Under the pieces are notes generated by a model. It saw nothing but the letters and a program-made list of their open reading frames with translations, ran no database searches and was not told the origin of the DNA. From the NCBI GenBank assembly GCA_027886175.1, contig JAJNNQ010000024.1, forward strand, positions 7,734,001 through 7,798,000: a stretch of 64,000 nucleotides of DNA. Reading direction: 5' to 3'. This DNA comes from Phylloscopus collybita. Taxonomy: Eukaryota; Chordata; Aves; Passeriformes; Phylloscopidae. Made by a program: the position numbers and the translations under genes. How positions within the stretch are numbered: position 1 is the stretch's first letter; each line of letters starts with the position of its first letter. Of the stretch, positions 25,597 through 39,400 are shown one piece after another.

Positions 25597-27967
25597 CCAC
25601 GAGATATGTTGCAACGAGACAGCATATGTCCACTAATTTAACAATATTTCTGACAAGTTCATAGTATCTCCCTCATTAGAGCCATTCCTTCCTTACAGAA
25701 ATATTCTCCCAGGACTCCTTTTAGCAGGAGTGTTTTGGTGCAAAGGCTCCTCCTGCAAATGTTCACAAAGTACTAACATGACATTTCAATAGTATTAAAA
25801 CCTGTTCAAGTCTACTTGCCAACTTGTGTCCTATTTGCAAGTAAAATATGCCTTCCTTTCTAATCATCTGCTGCTTTAAATGATCATTTTCCATTCATTT
25901 AATAATATATGCCAAGTGCCTTCCAAACATGTTTTATCCTTAGACTTTCTCATCATCATCTTGTGTGGTAGTGGTGCCGCTCTCAAAAGAAATGAACAAC
26001 ATAAGGAACTCCAAACTGTCTAGGTGGCAGTTCACTTTGTAAAAATACAAAATGTCTCTAGCAAGACCTGTCTAAAAAATACCAATACATTGTTAAAATC
26101 CAGGAAAAAGTGGAAAGCAGCTGGAGAAGCGTGTGGGCAATTTTGACCAATTGACCACTCTTTCAAACAACATCTGTTATTCATGAGTTGAAGAATCTGT
26201 AATATTTACCATAGATGATGATGATACTGGAAAAAGTAGAATCAGTTTCTAAAATACTCATTGGAAAAGAATGATTCTGATTCCATAGAAATAAGTGTGT
26301 GTTACATCAATAAAGAAGGAGTTGCCAGTTTTGGTTGGAGTGCCAAAAAGGTACATCCGTCAAAGGGAAAGAGTGAGTTATTTGTGTTTGCAAACATTTT
26401 GTGAGTCAAGTTTAATTTTGTGAGTAAAAATACTGCCACTGTTATTTGAGAGAGATTTAGATAATCTAGCAACAGAATAACAAGTTAGCACCATCTTCCC
26501 CAAATAGCTTATGAGACCAGCTTGTGGAAAATGTTCCAGATGAATCTGGGAGAAGAGATATTTTTAATATCTTTACAACAGTGCAGATATGTAGCAGGAA
26601 AAGGTATGACATAAATAAAATAAAGTAAAATTTAAAAACCCAAGGATGAAATAAGATAAAAACTAATAGAAATTAGGTAATTTTAAATATTAAATCATCT
26701 TAATATTTTAATCCCCTCTCCCATATCCAACACTTTTAATATCATATTGCTTAATTCTGGGCCTAGGCATATATTTTATATTTGGATAACTGTGGCAATC
26801 ACAGATTATTTTTTCCTCTACGTGCCTTAATTGTATTTAGTATCCATGATACTGGAAAACTAGTTCTTCTTTTGCACTTGAAAATTTAAGGTACATTTTG
26901 AGGGATTTTTTTTTAATGTTTTTGTTCTTTGTACCTCATTCTTGAGGATTTTTCAGTTTTCTGTTTTAGAAAATGCATGGTAGCATACAATTACTTCATA
27001 GCACTCAGAATACTCACTATGGTAATAGAGCTGATAATCTTGGGAGAGTTAATGAACAAAGTTCAATGCTATTTCCAGAATGGATGGCTCTATGCAAATT
27101 TTAAATACTACTTACAGCGTGTGTGCTCTCTCAGAATTTTATTAATAAAGACAGACTATATCTGAGCAACAAGACAAATACCAGTGCTCAGAAAATGTAG
27201 CACATATCTTAGGCAGCTCAAGACAAAATAAGCACTTAGCCCTTAAATTGTTCTCTACAGTTTCAAATCAACTTGTTGATGGGCAGCAGCAATGTAGGGT
27301 GGGTTTGTCCTCACAGCCCTGACTACCAGCCTACCTTTCTGTGGTGGTATCAAGTCAGCTGTTACTGATTAAATTATTTATTTGCCATTTTTAGGAGATG
27401 AGGAAATGGTATTTTAGAGGAACCCAAAGCAGTTTGTGCCAATAAACAAGTCAGCATGTTTGCAGTTTTTATTTTAGAAATGTTTGTCTGTGGTTCACAT
27501 AGAGTTACTCATCACTGGGTATCAGTAAGTTGATTATGCAAAGCAACAATCTGTTTTCAAGCTTCCAAAAGAGACCCAGTATATCATCTGCATCTAAACT
27601 CCCTCATGCTATGCACTGAAAGTCAAAAAAACTCAAGGATATTTGCTTCACAAATGTCATTATCTCGGGAGATATCAACATTTCCTACATTACCCAAAAC
27701 CACAATGTAATCTTATGATTGATTCTTTTTTTGTGTGTCAAACAGAAGAAAACCTGTTAACAGAGATAATGTAACACACTTGTATGCTTAAAAGCAAAAC
27801 ACAAAGCACCAACACCTCCTTTTCTTCCCCCTCACCTTGCCCTGCCAAAAAAACTCGAACTCATGCTGTTATTTTCTTATCTTGTCTATTTTTCCTTTTC
27901 ACTGTTCTGTTTTGCATCCTCATCAGTTCAATGCTTTCTCAACCAGCATATGCCACTCTGGTTGGTT

Positions 27968-27984
27968 GTGGGTTTTTTTGTGGT

Positions 27985-28017
<33 letters not shown>

Positions 28018-28072
28018 GTTGTGTGTTTTTTTGGGTGTTTTTTTTTTTTTTTTTTTTTTTTTGGTTGTTTTT
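27968..28072 (+). repeat. G/T tract with T31 and T25 runs
   Basis: T31 at 27986-28016 and T25 at 28038-28062, separated by GGTTGTGTG, T7 and GGGTG and flanked by G/T-rich sequence. Long Phe-rich frames here are artefacts of the run. Confidence 0.95.
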
Positions 28073-28370
28073 CTTTTTCCTGTCAACTTGCTAAACAGTG
28101 TGCCATTAAATCTGAACTAGCTGGCCTTTAAGCAGCTCTCACTTTGCCCTTTGCCTGAGTGCAGAGAACAAAAGAAGGGATACACCCTACCTAAAGGCCT
28201 CTTGCCCCCCTTATCTTGCAGCCTTGTTTACAGCAAGCAACCAAAAAAGATATGTTTAGATGTGAACAATGGCCAGACAGCACCAGAAAGATCTATAGGA
28301 ATTTCAAATGAAACTGAAGAGTTCATGGAAGCAGAAGCCTTGAAAATTGTTGAATGCTGCAGAAAGGAAG

Positions 28371-28401
<31 letters not shown>
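28371..28401 (+). repeat. Poly-A run, 31 bases
   Basis: An uninterrupted A31 preceded by purine-rich AGAAAGGAAG. It sits about 310 bp from the T25 run and is complementary to both T-runs. Confidence 0.97.
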
Positions 28402-28402
<1 letters not shown>

Positions 28403-29065
28403 CGGAATAGAAAGTTTTTCTTGCTAGAGCTCATGTGACACAAGCTGCTTTGGGATCATGGAGAGGATACCTGGAGCTCGGAGCTGCAAACTGCCCCTTG
28501 TTAGGGGAATTTGTCTTTTATGAAGGAGATTTAATTGCAGACATCTTCAAACAAATTGGAAAATAACCAGGAGCTAAGTGAAAGATTCATTTAATAATCT
28601 TAACAAGACACAGCCTAGAGCATTGGAAGGCCCTTAACAAGTGCTAATGATTATACCTGAGAAAATATCTGGTTCTGACTCAGAATTATTAATTTAGGAG
28701 GGAGGATAGGAATTCATAACAATTTTAATGGAGGGAATAAAAAAAAATAAAAGCAAAAAACTGAAGAAAGCAATTATTATTAAGAAAACTTGCGGACCCA
28801 AATATTTGCTATTTCTTCGAGACATGGCTAACTTTGTCTTCTATGTATTTTTCAAAGTGGCTTTTCTATAGTCCTGTGCATGGTTGATTTATTGATACAT
28901 TTCAACACCTCCCAATACTTTCCCCAAAAGAATTTTTTCCTTCTGGTCTCATAAAGCATATGTGCAGAGTCCCAGATCTCTGCAGTGTCAGAGGAAAGAC
29001 TTAGATGATATCTGAATCAAATACACTCCATAGTATTCAGAAAAACCTAAAATCACCAGATATGG

Positions 29066-29088
29066 TCACAGTGATATAATCACTGTGA
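29066..29088. repeat. Hairpin overlapping a short tandem repeat
   Basis: TCACAGTGA and TCACTGTGA form a 9-bp stem around TATAA. The GTGATATAATCA unit is also repeated about every 14 bases here (29071-29096), so the inverted repeat arises partly from the tandem copy. Confidence 0.9.
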
Positions 29089-32000
29089 TATAATCAGCAT
29101 CCAGCCTGAAATCAATCACTTCTTCATCCAAACAACCAGAGAAGAAAGGCAATCTGGTTGCACAAATGAATCAAACCATGGTTTGCTTGTGGTGGATCTG
29201 CCTTCCATTTCTCAGGGTCCTTGGGTCATCTTGTTGTGTGTGGTACTTTGTGGTTGTTTGTTGTAGTTATATCACTGCAGAAATAGAATGAAATTATGAA
29301 CACATTTGCCACTATCTTTTCAGTTGTGGGAATTGAAAACTGATTTTGCTTCTTTGTTTTTCTTTTAAAGACATCCAGTGTTCTTGAGTTTGTGGGCTGC
29401 AGTACTGAAGTTAGAAATGCTACTGTGTCCATCTGAAGAGGGAAGCCTTGATCAGAACTAAAAAGTCTGACCCTGATACACTGGAATTTTTCACTCAGTT
29501 TTCAACAAACTACTGCTTTGAGACCTTTCACTGTTACACTTCATCCCAGTTTTTCAGACTCTGTGAATATCTGTATTTTACATTATTTTCCTGAAACATA
29601 TTAGTTTGTATTTTTCCCATTTGAAGCTCATTTTGTAATTTTCTGCCTGATTCCTTAATCTCACTTGGTCCCATTTGTATTATGCCTTTGTGCTCTCTGG
29701 TGTTCACCTCAAGTTCTAATTTATTCTCACCTGCATATTTCATTAATGTATTTTTACTCCCACATGTGCATTATTAATAAAGACGTTAAACTGAATGACT
29801 CTCTACAGAATGCTATTAAATATTCTGCCCTGCACTCCAAATCTAATACTTTGAGCCCTCATTTTACAGCCAGCTCTCAGCCCTTGTGACAATGCTCTCT
29901 GCAAGTCATTGGGAAATCATTCTCACTACAAATCTGCAAGTTACCATATCAGGCACTTCACGAGACTCCAGACTTGTGTATTGCATTCCCTTTATCCACT
30001 AAGTAGCTGATTGTGCCAAAAAGAAAAAAAAAAAAAAAAGAAGGCAAAGTCAAAGTTTGTTTTTAGGAAATAGGTGCTGTACTTCATTACTTGATGACTA
30101 GGTTTGAGAGCAGGGAAAGAATGATCTGAATTACTTTTTTTTATAACCTTTGCACCATGATTTATAGAGCACTGTTTAAGCTCTACCCAGGGTCTTCTAA
30201 ATCGTTCGTGTTCAGCACCAACCCCTTGTTCTCAGGATGGATAGCAGGGCAAAAGTCTCCTTCAGACCAACCCTTCTGCTGATGTGTGGTGTGAAGCTTC
30301 CAACAAGCTCTGCTGCCAATGCTCCACCAGAGAGAACAAGGTCACCTTTGTGTTGTGCAACTTTTCCATCACACTCTTGCACTGGAGAAACACCCCCGGC
30401 TCCAACTCCCAACCCCAGTGCCTGGGAAGGCAGCACGCCTCCCTGCTGTCCTGCTGCTTTGGTTTTGCTCTTTTCTCAGTCTGCTTTTAACACACTTTCT
30501 ATTCTGTCTTAAATTCTTTCCCTCCCTAGCAATTTTCTCCCAGCTACCTCGTGTTCTCCTCTAATTACCAGGTGCAATTAGAATAATTCTGCTGCTTTCT
30601 ACGGGTTCTGCAGTTCGGCAGTGGAATCGGATTGGGATCAAGTTCAGCTGTGGTTTTCTGTCTAGCAAAGCATACATGTGCTTCAGGAAGGTAAGCTGGA
30701 TGCTTAGTGTTTATGTCCAACTGTTTAAAGCAATACTCAGCACCAAAGCAGCACTGAAATCATTCATTAGGAATTTATGCAGTGACTGGAAGGGAAAAAT
30801 CACTTTTCCCTATTCTTTATTTTAGATTTGTGCAAAGACTGCACCAAAGAGAGTCCAACCACAAGATCAAACTTGGACTTGTCCCATAGATGCAATGGCT
30901 AGGAGAAAAAAAACAGTTTGCTGTAGAATGACTGTTGGAATAGCTGCCTTTAAGACTTAATAAACAATTCAGTTCCAAACGGTGTATTTTGACATCCAAG
31001 CCGTGTGCCCTGGTGTTTCAAACCATACACTATATAAATTATTAAACCTACGTGGGCTGCTTATTTCCATTTCAAATAAAACACAAATCAAATATGACAT
31101 TTAAAACTTTCCTATAATGTCTATAAAGAGCCCTAAGAACACAGGCTGGTAAAAGAAGCTTGTTCAGTGCTTATAAGAGTGACCTATCAATAATGGAAGT
31201 CACTAAAAATAGTGTAGGATGATTTCGGAGAATATTTGTGGCTTAAAATGTTGAAACACTGACTGTAAAGGTGATATCTGTCTCAGTTTCCCCTGGACTT
31301 CTTTCTCCAAATCCCTCTGGCTAGTGAAGTCCCTCATGACTCTTCCCCTCTTCCAGCTGCCCCTAAGATGTTTAGTGCGATTATTTTAGTGCTAAACTGT
31401 GTGGATTCTGGTTTGCTGAGTTATGTATAGACAAGACGGGTTCTCTGTTTCCTTCTGTTAAAAAGAGGAGAATGTCTGGTAGGAGTTCTGTCAGTGTTTT
31501 CAGGCCTTTATAGCTGATGAAAGTCAATTTGCAGTAAAGCAGTCCCCAAGCCTCTCTAGTTTGAGATTCACCTCGTTTACAAAAAGACTGTACACAAGAT
31601 ATGGGTGTGATCTTCTAAACACTCATGTTGGGCATATTTTCTATGTTTGTTATGATAATATATTTAGAAGTTACAAAGAATTTCCAGAGCTCAGCAAGCA
31701 CAGTAAGAGGTAAGATTCACTAGCTCATCAGAGCAGGAAGAATAATGACTAAAGAGTAAATCTATGCCATTAGATATTCTGAATGCTCTCTGGGTAAAAT
31801 TATTCTGGCACTGGAGTCAGGACAGTCCAACATTTTGTTTAGATATATAAAGACAAGTGCTTAAAATATATATGGTTGTTAAAGTGCCATAAATTTTATT
31901 TTATAATGCACATAAATGGAGTATTTTAACTTCACTGATATTTTAAAACTTATGATTTTTAAGTATATGTGTAGAACAAGCTCTATTTGTAGAATTTAGC

Positions 32001-32886
32001 AAAACTAAGCTGTGTCTATACTTGTTAGAAATATTGAGAATATATAGGTTGGGGGTTTAAGAGATTTATGACAGCTTTTTCAAAGTGATTTTATTTAGAA
32101 AGCTGCAACAAGAGAGCTGGATATATGGAAGCTAGGACAAAAGGTTTACCTGAGAGTTTCTTCCTGGGTGTTCAGTTTGGTTGCCCCAATTTGGTTGAAA
32201 TTTCTGAAGTAAGTTCAAACTTTCTGTGTTTGGACACAAGTGCTTTAACCATGTCCCTGAATGAGACACAAATCACTGCAGACCATGCAGCAGAGGTGCC
32301 ATTGCTGCCCCTGCTTGAAAAACTTAAGTAGACAGCTATAAACGGAGGCATAACCTGCAATGTCCAAGACTCTTTCAAGAAATAGTTCTAATTGCTAAAG
32401 TTTTAGTAAGTGTTTCATGCGGGAACATAAAATACATGGTGGATCTAAAAGTTTATTGTTGTGTTTATTGCTGTGTTACTGGAGGAAAATGTAAAAAAAA
32501 AAATCAGGGGCTGATGAAGATTGACAGGGACATTGTTTTTTGAATCTTTGTAACATGCCTGGTCAAAAGTATGCTGTTGAAAGCAATTTCCAACAGAAAA
32601 TAAGTTTTTTACTAAATTGCTGTTTTGCTGTATTTCAGTCAACCATTAACATTAAAGAAACCCAAACCAAAATACCTCAACCAAAATCTCCAAAAGACAA
32701 TTTCTCTCCTCACACTCCTTCCATTTTGCTTAGAAACATGCAGAGATGATAAACTCTTACTTGATGAATGTTTGGCATATGTCAACATTTTTTTTCCCTG
32801 TAGTTTTCTTACAGCTACTGTTTGGCTAAGTTTTAAATTTTATGTCCAGATGTAGTTTTTTAAGTCAACTGTGGCTGATTTCAGCT

Positions 32887-32907
32887 AAAAAAAAAAAAAA
32901 AAAAAAA
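32887..32907 (+). repeat. Poly-A run, 21 bases
   Basis: A21 followed by GAAGAAGAAA. Confidence 0.95.
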
Positions 32908-35653
32908 GAAGAAGAAAATTTGTCTCCAGTATTTAACACATATTTCCAAACCTTGTGGTGTGGGAAAAGGAAGGGAAAAAATTTGCTCATCATGTCCATG
33001 ATGAATAAAATAAGAAAGTAATTAGATTAGACTCCAGCACACAGGAACTATGAAGATTTTGATGATAAAGATATGGAAAGGAACAGAACAAATGGCTGGG
33101 GGAAGCTGTAGTTGCCATCATGGGACACCTTTATTAATAGGTTTGATAAACATCAGCCAGAGTGACAGAGATAACATTGACCTTGTGTGAGGCAAGGTGC
33201 CAAACGAAGATTCTCGAGGTGCTCTGCAGACTCACTTTTCCATGATTCTGTCCCGTAGGTGTGGATGTGTCATGAGTAGTTTCACAGCTGTCACTGGGAC
33301 ATCTCAGAAATGCTAACCTGGTGTGAAAGACTCTCCATGGTCCGAATATTTACAGTCTGACAGAAGCAAAAAAGAAGAAAAAGCGTATTTTTTTGGTAGC
33401 TCTCTGTTTTCTGCTTTTTTTGGGTTGTTTACCATCTGTTCTCTACCATAAGCTGCTCAACATATATTTTATACTATGAAGGAATATATGCTTCTTACAG
33501 AGTATGGGAAAAGGTCACACTGTCTATTCCTTGGAAAATTCCTTTTGTGTTCTAAAGCTGCATTTTTACATAAAAGGAGTATCCAGCAGAAGGCAAGCAT
33601 AGACAAATACATTAACAATCATTACATAGTCTAACTTGAAAAATTTTGAATGAAACTTGAAGAGCTTTGAGGTTTCTCAGGCTTTCTGTGTTCCAGTTTC
33701 CTGTTAATTCTCTAGTCACTCGGGAGCTGAGAAACAAAAACTTTAGGGAAACACAGGAGTTATCCAGCGTCCCTGAAGCATGGGAGGCAGTTCTTCATCA
33801 GGAAGTTCAGAAGCTGGAAAATTGCTACTGTACCTCCCCTAGAGAGCCCCCACTGCAGCTGGAATTGGAACTGCAACTTGGAATTGTGAGCCACATAAGT
33901 ATCTGATGTGGTGAGAGTGGGCTGCTGGAACATGCCTTCCTTGCCGCTTGTCACAAGTTTGTTAAGCCTGTTTTCATAATTTTCACAACTTCGTATTTTT
34001 TCAGTCAAAATCTGCTTTTACTTGGAAAACACACAAGCAAGTTTGTATTTAATGCTTTAAGCTTTGGATGCATATCTTTTAAAAGAAGTTTGTAAGGAAA
34101 AGCAAAGCTGAAACAACAACAAAAAAAAAGACAAACCAAAAGTGAAATCTATTTGCCTACAAAATCAATCTTATTTTACATACTAGGCTTTTATAATTCT
34201 GCCAATTTTTATGGGCTTCTAGTTACATATTCCTGGGCATTTTCATATTTTGCTCCTCTGTTGCTGTGTGGAAAATCTGTGCCAGCAACACATGAATTGA
34301 CTAACAAACTGAGTGTATATTGGAAACAGTTACTTTGTCAATACACAATGTACTGCCAAATGCAAAAATGTCAAACAAATGGGAAAAAAAAATAGTCAAG
34401 AATTACTGTTTTATCTCTTGTAGTTACTATAGTTTCAGTTATTCCTTGCAGCAGTGGCAAGCAAACTCTTTCCTGGCCGAAATTATTTTAATTGGCAAAT
34501 TTTCTTAAATATTACATAAATTTTAACCCAATTAAAATTAAATAATTAGCTTCAGACTGCCAAATTGAATTCACTAAGGACCAAATTTACTAACTTTCTT
34601 TCCTGGTATTTTCTTCATACTTGGGTTGTTGTTGCTATGATGTTTTCATTGTGTTGTTAAAGAACGATTGGATGACATGAATATAAACTGCTAAAATGTT
34701 TATGGCACGTTGTTTGGCTTAGTTGCTACTGTTGCATAAAAATAACAATCCAGTCCACTGTATTTTAATAAAAACAGAACCCTGCCTTTTCTGAGTAATG
34801 GAGAGATTTCTTGGATGGAAGTCTACATGGAAACCCAGTCAGAAACAAAAGGGGAAGGAGACAGTGAAAGGTCACAAAGTGAAAGATAAATTGCCAATAC
34901 TTAAAACAGAGAAAAGGAATCAGAAAAGCCTTTATCTGACTGTTTTTAGACATTAAATAAAGTCTGAATTGCAGGTTTATTCTAAGTTCTTGCTTCACAG
35001 AAATGGTTCTTTTTTTCCTCTGTTTACTCAGAACAGCATCTTCATTTCCTTCTCCTCTTTCAGTCTGAAGCTTAATGACTGTGACTGCTAATTTTGACTA
35101 CCTTTCCATTGATTTCTTTAATCAGCTTTAGCTGCTGTGGTACACCTAAGACAACAGATTTTAAAATCTACATATCCTGCAAGACCAGTTTAGTGTCAGC
35201 AAGTCAGTATTTTCCTACGTGCCGAACTTCTCATCTGTTTTTACAGAGGTTGGGATGATTTTTAAAGGATACGTTCACATTGATTCTTAGTGAACTTGTC
35301 TGTCTCAAAATACTTACAGAATGCTTTGCATAATGCAGTCTTTCTGTTTACTTATTTTCAGAGTACAAGGGCTGCTCTCATGTACTGGGCATTCACAAGA
35401 TGTTTCTCTTTTGTTCTACAGCTTGGTGTTCCAGTTAAAATGTTTTGTTCTGAGATTTTTCAGGTGTTCCCCCCCCTTAATTTCTCTTTCTCCTTAGTGT
35501 TTTATGGTGCTTATGTACTGATTCATCTTCTAATGATTGCTTCTTACAGGCCTCCTGAAGGACTGTCTACTGTAAGCTGACTCTGTAATCTAACATATGA
35601 TTTTTGGCACACACATTTATTTTGCATATACAACAGTCAGGGGCTTTTCTTTA

Positions 35654-35702
35654 GTTTTTGGGAGGGGTTTGTTTGTTTGGGTTTGTTTGTTTGGTTTTTT
35701 CC
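35654..35702 (+). repeat. Short G/T-rich tract
   Basis: TTTTTGGGAGGGG followed by (GTTT)n with GGG interruptions, about 50 bp. Confidence 0.85.
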
Positions 35703-36209
35703 CTCTGTTTTGATTCTAAACATTTGCTTGTGCAAATGGGGAAGGAAAGAGGGATGAAATAACTTAAAAAGGGTTCTTTAGAAGACACTAAATTTGTAGA
35801 CAAGTCCACCCAAATCCCTAATTTTTTTTTCTAACTGTGCAGGTGTTGTAAGATGGATGTGTCCTCTTTGATGGATAGGCAATAGTGCTAGAGAATTTCC
35901 ACAGAAAGCACCCAACTCAAACCTGTCAGTTCACAAACAGCAAGGTTGTGCTAATGTGGGTACAGGTTTGGTACTGAATTTTTGCATTAAGACTTGAAGT
36001 GTCTAAAGTGGAATACACAGGTAAGGGCCAGGAGGAAAGAGGATTTTTCTTGACCTTTGTTTCTATTTATTATGGACATAGACTTCTTCAAACCCTAGAA
36101 GCCATTTTGTTCCTTTTCTACCTCTGGCTGATGGACAGTGTGACATTTTATTTCATTGCTCCAAAAAGTGCTACATATTAAACATCAACTAGGAGGGATG
36201 ACTTTAGGA

Positions 36210-36448
36210 TGAAGGAGGGTATATTTAGACTAGATATTAGGAAAATATTCTTTACCAGGTGGGTGGTGAGGCCCTGGCACACATTGCCCAGAGAAAATGT
36301 GGCTGCCCCATCCCTGGAAGTATTCAAGGCCAGGTTGGATGTGGCTCTGAACAACCTGGTCTAGTGGAAGATGTTCCTGCCCATGGCAGGGGGATTGGAT
36401 GATCTTGCGAGTTTCTTCCAACTCAAACCATTCTGTCATTCTTTGATT
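36210..36448 (+). mobile_element. CR1 LINE 3' end fragment
   Basis: Sense-orientation CR1 3' end of about 240 bp. Clear markers are 'TTTAGACTAGATATTAGG' near 36225, the translated pieces LPRENVAAPSLEVFKARLDVAL and NNLV, the 3' UTR block 'CTGCCCATGGCAGGGGGATTGG' near 36378, and the end CATTCTGTCATTCTTTGATT. It differs in the 3' UTR from the copies at 43840 and 61870, so it belongs to a different CR1 subfamily. The terminal octamers are mutated (TCATT, TTGATT). The predicted frame on the opposite strand here is antisense to the element and not a gene. Confidence 0.93.
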
Positions 36449-39400
36449 AAGTAAATAAATCTTTGAATTTAGAGAAAATAAACCAAAGGATTTTTTTTTT
36501 TTTAAATTCTTTGCTGCAGGATGGAAAATCTGCAGGAATCCAACAGAAGGTAATAGATTTGGAAGATACATAGAGCATCTCTTTCTTACACCTGCTAAGC
36601 GTTCTAATTGTTTCATTATTGGGATAAACAATGTGCCATCTCTCTGTAAGCACGGGCAGAATTTATGAAATATTTCTTCTTAAAGGCATACTGCACTAAT
36701 AGCTATAAAATAACCACAAAGATGCATTTTTTTGGAGAACTGACTTGAGTCACCACAGGAGATGCACTGATATTAGTCATTCAGCCAATGTTCACAACTG
36801 TGCTCAATTTATTGATTCTGTGCTGAAGGGGGGAGAAAGGCCAATCTATCTGCTTTTCATGATGAAAATCAAAGAACAACATGAAAAATAAAAACCCTCT
36901 TTTCTTTTTTTTTTTTACTAAATCCGTGACATGCCTTTCTTCACTGGCATCTTTAATGATGAGAAACTCCAATGTGATTTGGCAGCTATAAGCCAAGCTA
37001 ATTACACAATCTGAGATCTTAGGTTTCGCTGAGTCAATATGCAGAACAACTTAGAATATATTTGCACTGTGTAGAGACATAAAGGTCAAATTAAAGTATT
37101 AATTCTTTCTAGCTGAGTCCAATATATTAAAATATATTTTCCTCTGTGTTTGAAAAGTTTGAGCTTTCAAATGCAATCAAGATACTTTTGTCAATTATCC
37201 ATTTACACCAAATGACCAAAGAGGCAGCTTTGTGCTGTGAACACTTTCTTGCAATTTAATGATGTGAACTTCCTTCTGTCAGACATGAGAAATTTCAAAG
37301 TGACCTCTCAGCAGCTTCTTTAAGTGATGCTGAGTGATACATAATTTATCTGTAAAAATATACACTTGTAGTAACTCAACATAGGTTTAATAAATAATAT
37401 GCCTGAATTATTGCATAGTACATGGTAATATCTGCTCTTAATGCACAGGGTGATATTTTACATTGAGTTCTATGTTTTTTGAGTATTATTTTTCCTTCTT
37501 TTCATAAAACTTTAGACACTTCTTTGTGGTTAGGTGGTGGTAAATTCAAGTTCTGCTATTGTGGAACTAAATGCATTTTTGGACAGTATGATAACACATG
37601 CAAAAAATTCTGTAAATATCTTACACCAAGTGTCATTTTTTCACCCGCCTCTGAAGACTAATATCTTTATTCTTCTGTGTGTTCCTGTTCTGTTTGACTG
37701 CATGGCTGAATTTCCTCAGGTTGTTTGTCAGGTTTAGTACAAAGTAAATGTTGCTTAGATGCTCCAAATTGATTATGTTCACCCTCAGGCAATTTCACAA
37801 TAACCTATTGCAGATTAAAATCATAAAATGCTATGTCACCTTCAGTCCTTATTAAGCTAATTGACCCTCCTACTGAATTAATAATCTACATCCTGGTTGC
37901 TTAAATATGCTTGCCACTAAATAGTTCTCCTAAAGTCTAAACTGTAACATATTTTGATGACATAATTGAACTTGCTTGTCTTCTTATTCAGTTAAACATC
38001 CTGGACTGATAATAGCAATAAAAGTCATCAAAAAACAAGTGGAAGGCTCAATATTTGCCAGGGATGTTTTCCATAATTTCTAAGTTAATTTATTCACTAT
38101 AATTCTGCTATTCAAAAGAAAAAAAAAATAGATGAAAATTTAAGTTATTCAAACTCAGAATTATCAGGTTATGTACAATTTGACATTATAAATGTATTGG
38201 CTCCGAAACAAAGCTTTTTCTCTGGTAGTAAGATACCTTCTGTATTTTCCCATAGTATGGCTTTACTTGAATTTTCAAATTAGTAGGAAATTATTTAAAT
38301 ATGAATTAAAATGAAGCTGCTCTTGAATAATTTGTAATTTCTCATTGAGATAATGAGTTTCAGAAAGCTTTGAATTTCTATGAGTGTGGAGATACAGCCA
38401 CACATTTAGCAAGATATATGGGAAATAGATTTATTTTGTTGGGTTTTTTTATTGCCTACCCTTTTCTGCCTTCCTAGATGAATGCAGATGAAAAGATCAG
38501 ATAGAAACACATGAGGACATATTTTTTTTCCTCATTCAGGCAATCATTATACATCTGGTTGTCAGTTTCTGCACCCCACTGCTGCCTCATCATATTCCCT
38601 TTCTACCCACATCCCTTTTTTCATGCTTCTCCTTGTTCTAGCAATTGAGGTAAATATAGACTTCCTCCAGATAGGGCAGACAAATGGTCCTAAATGGTCC
38701 TGGGCAAATGGCTTGTGCAGCCTTGCTTGAAAATATGACTCCCTTCATTTCTAAGCTTTTTCTTTTCTCCTAATTATATTGGGGACCTGAGTGGCTTTTA
38801 GTTAAAGCAATGGCAAGCCTGTGTCCATGACAGCTTGTTTCATAATTGAGTAAATTGATCAGATAGAATCCTGCTACTATGAGTAAACCCTGATCAGGTT
38901 CTTACCTGGGCAAGGAACCATAAAGGAGCTCTGTAAGACAAAGCATCTGCTGTTTTCACCCCCTAAGTACCCCTCTGTGCTTCACTGTCAGTGCACCTGC
39001 TCTTATATGGTGAATAAAAGCAGTTTTGGGTCAAGGCCTGACTCCACATGGTGCATTTACATAAGTAGCCCATGGGGAGTCAGGTAAGATACTGGCATGA
39101 GAAAAATGCTGCTGAAATTTGAACTTCTGGTTTTACATCCTCTATAAGGCATACAGAAAGTACTCTATAAAAATATATATCCCAACAGAGAAAGTTCACA
39201 TGAAAAAAAGAAAAAAAACCCTTGTACATGGAAAATTCTTCCTTCTGGGGTGTGTTTTTGCATTTCTGATGCAGCATCATAATTTCTTTTCAGGTCAGAG
39301 GATAACAATGCATACTTGGAATTGCATACACTGACCTATTGGATAACTGGGCAAACCAGTCAATGCTTACTGTCAATTTTATTTCACTGCATCACACTTA

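Larger units (their letters stand above)
21893..27967. other. No gene seen; AT-rich with palindromes
   Basis: It contains the palindromes and hairpin at 24446, 25378 and 25575, the A/C tract at 23648 and minor A/T runs. The 104-codon frame at 25027-25341 has no domain match that I recognise. Confidence 0.7.
28402..36209. other. No gene seen; AT-rich unique DNA
   Basis: It contains A-runs (30022-30038, 32887-32907), the hairpin at 29066 and a GC-richer patch at about 30200-30470. The patch has overlapping frames in three registers, a sign of base composition and not of coding. Confidence 0.7.

Noticed and set aside
36230..36631. 133-codon minus-strand frame
   Set aside because: Antisense to the CR1 fragment at 36210-36448.
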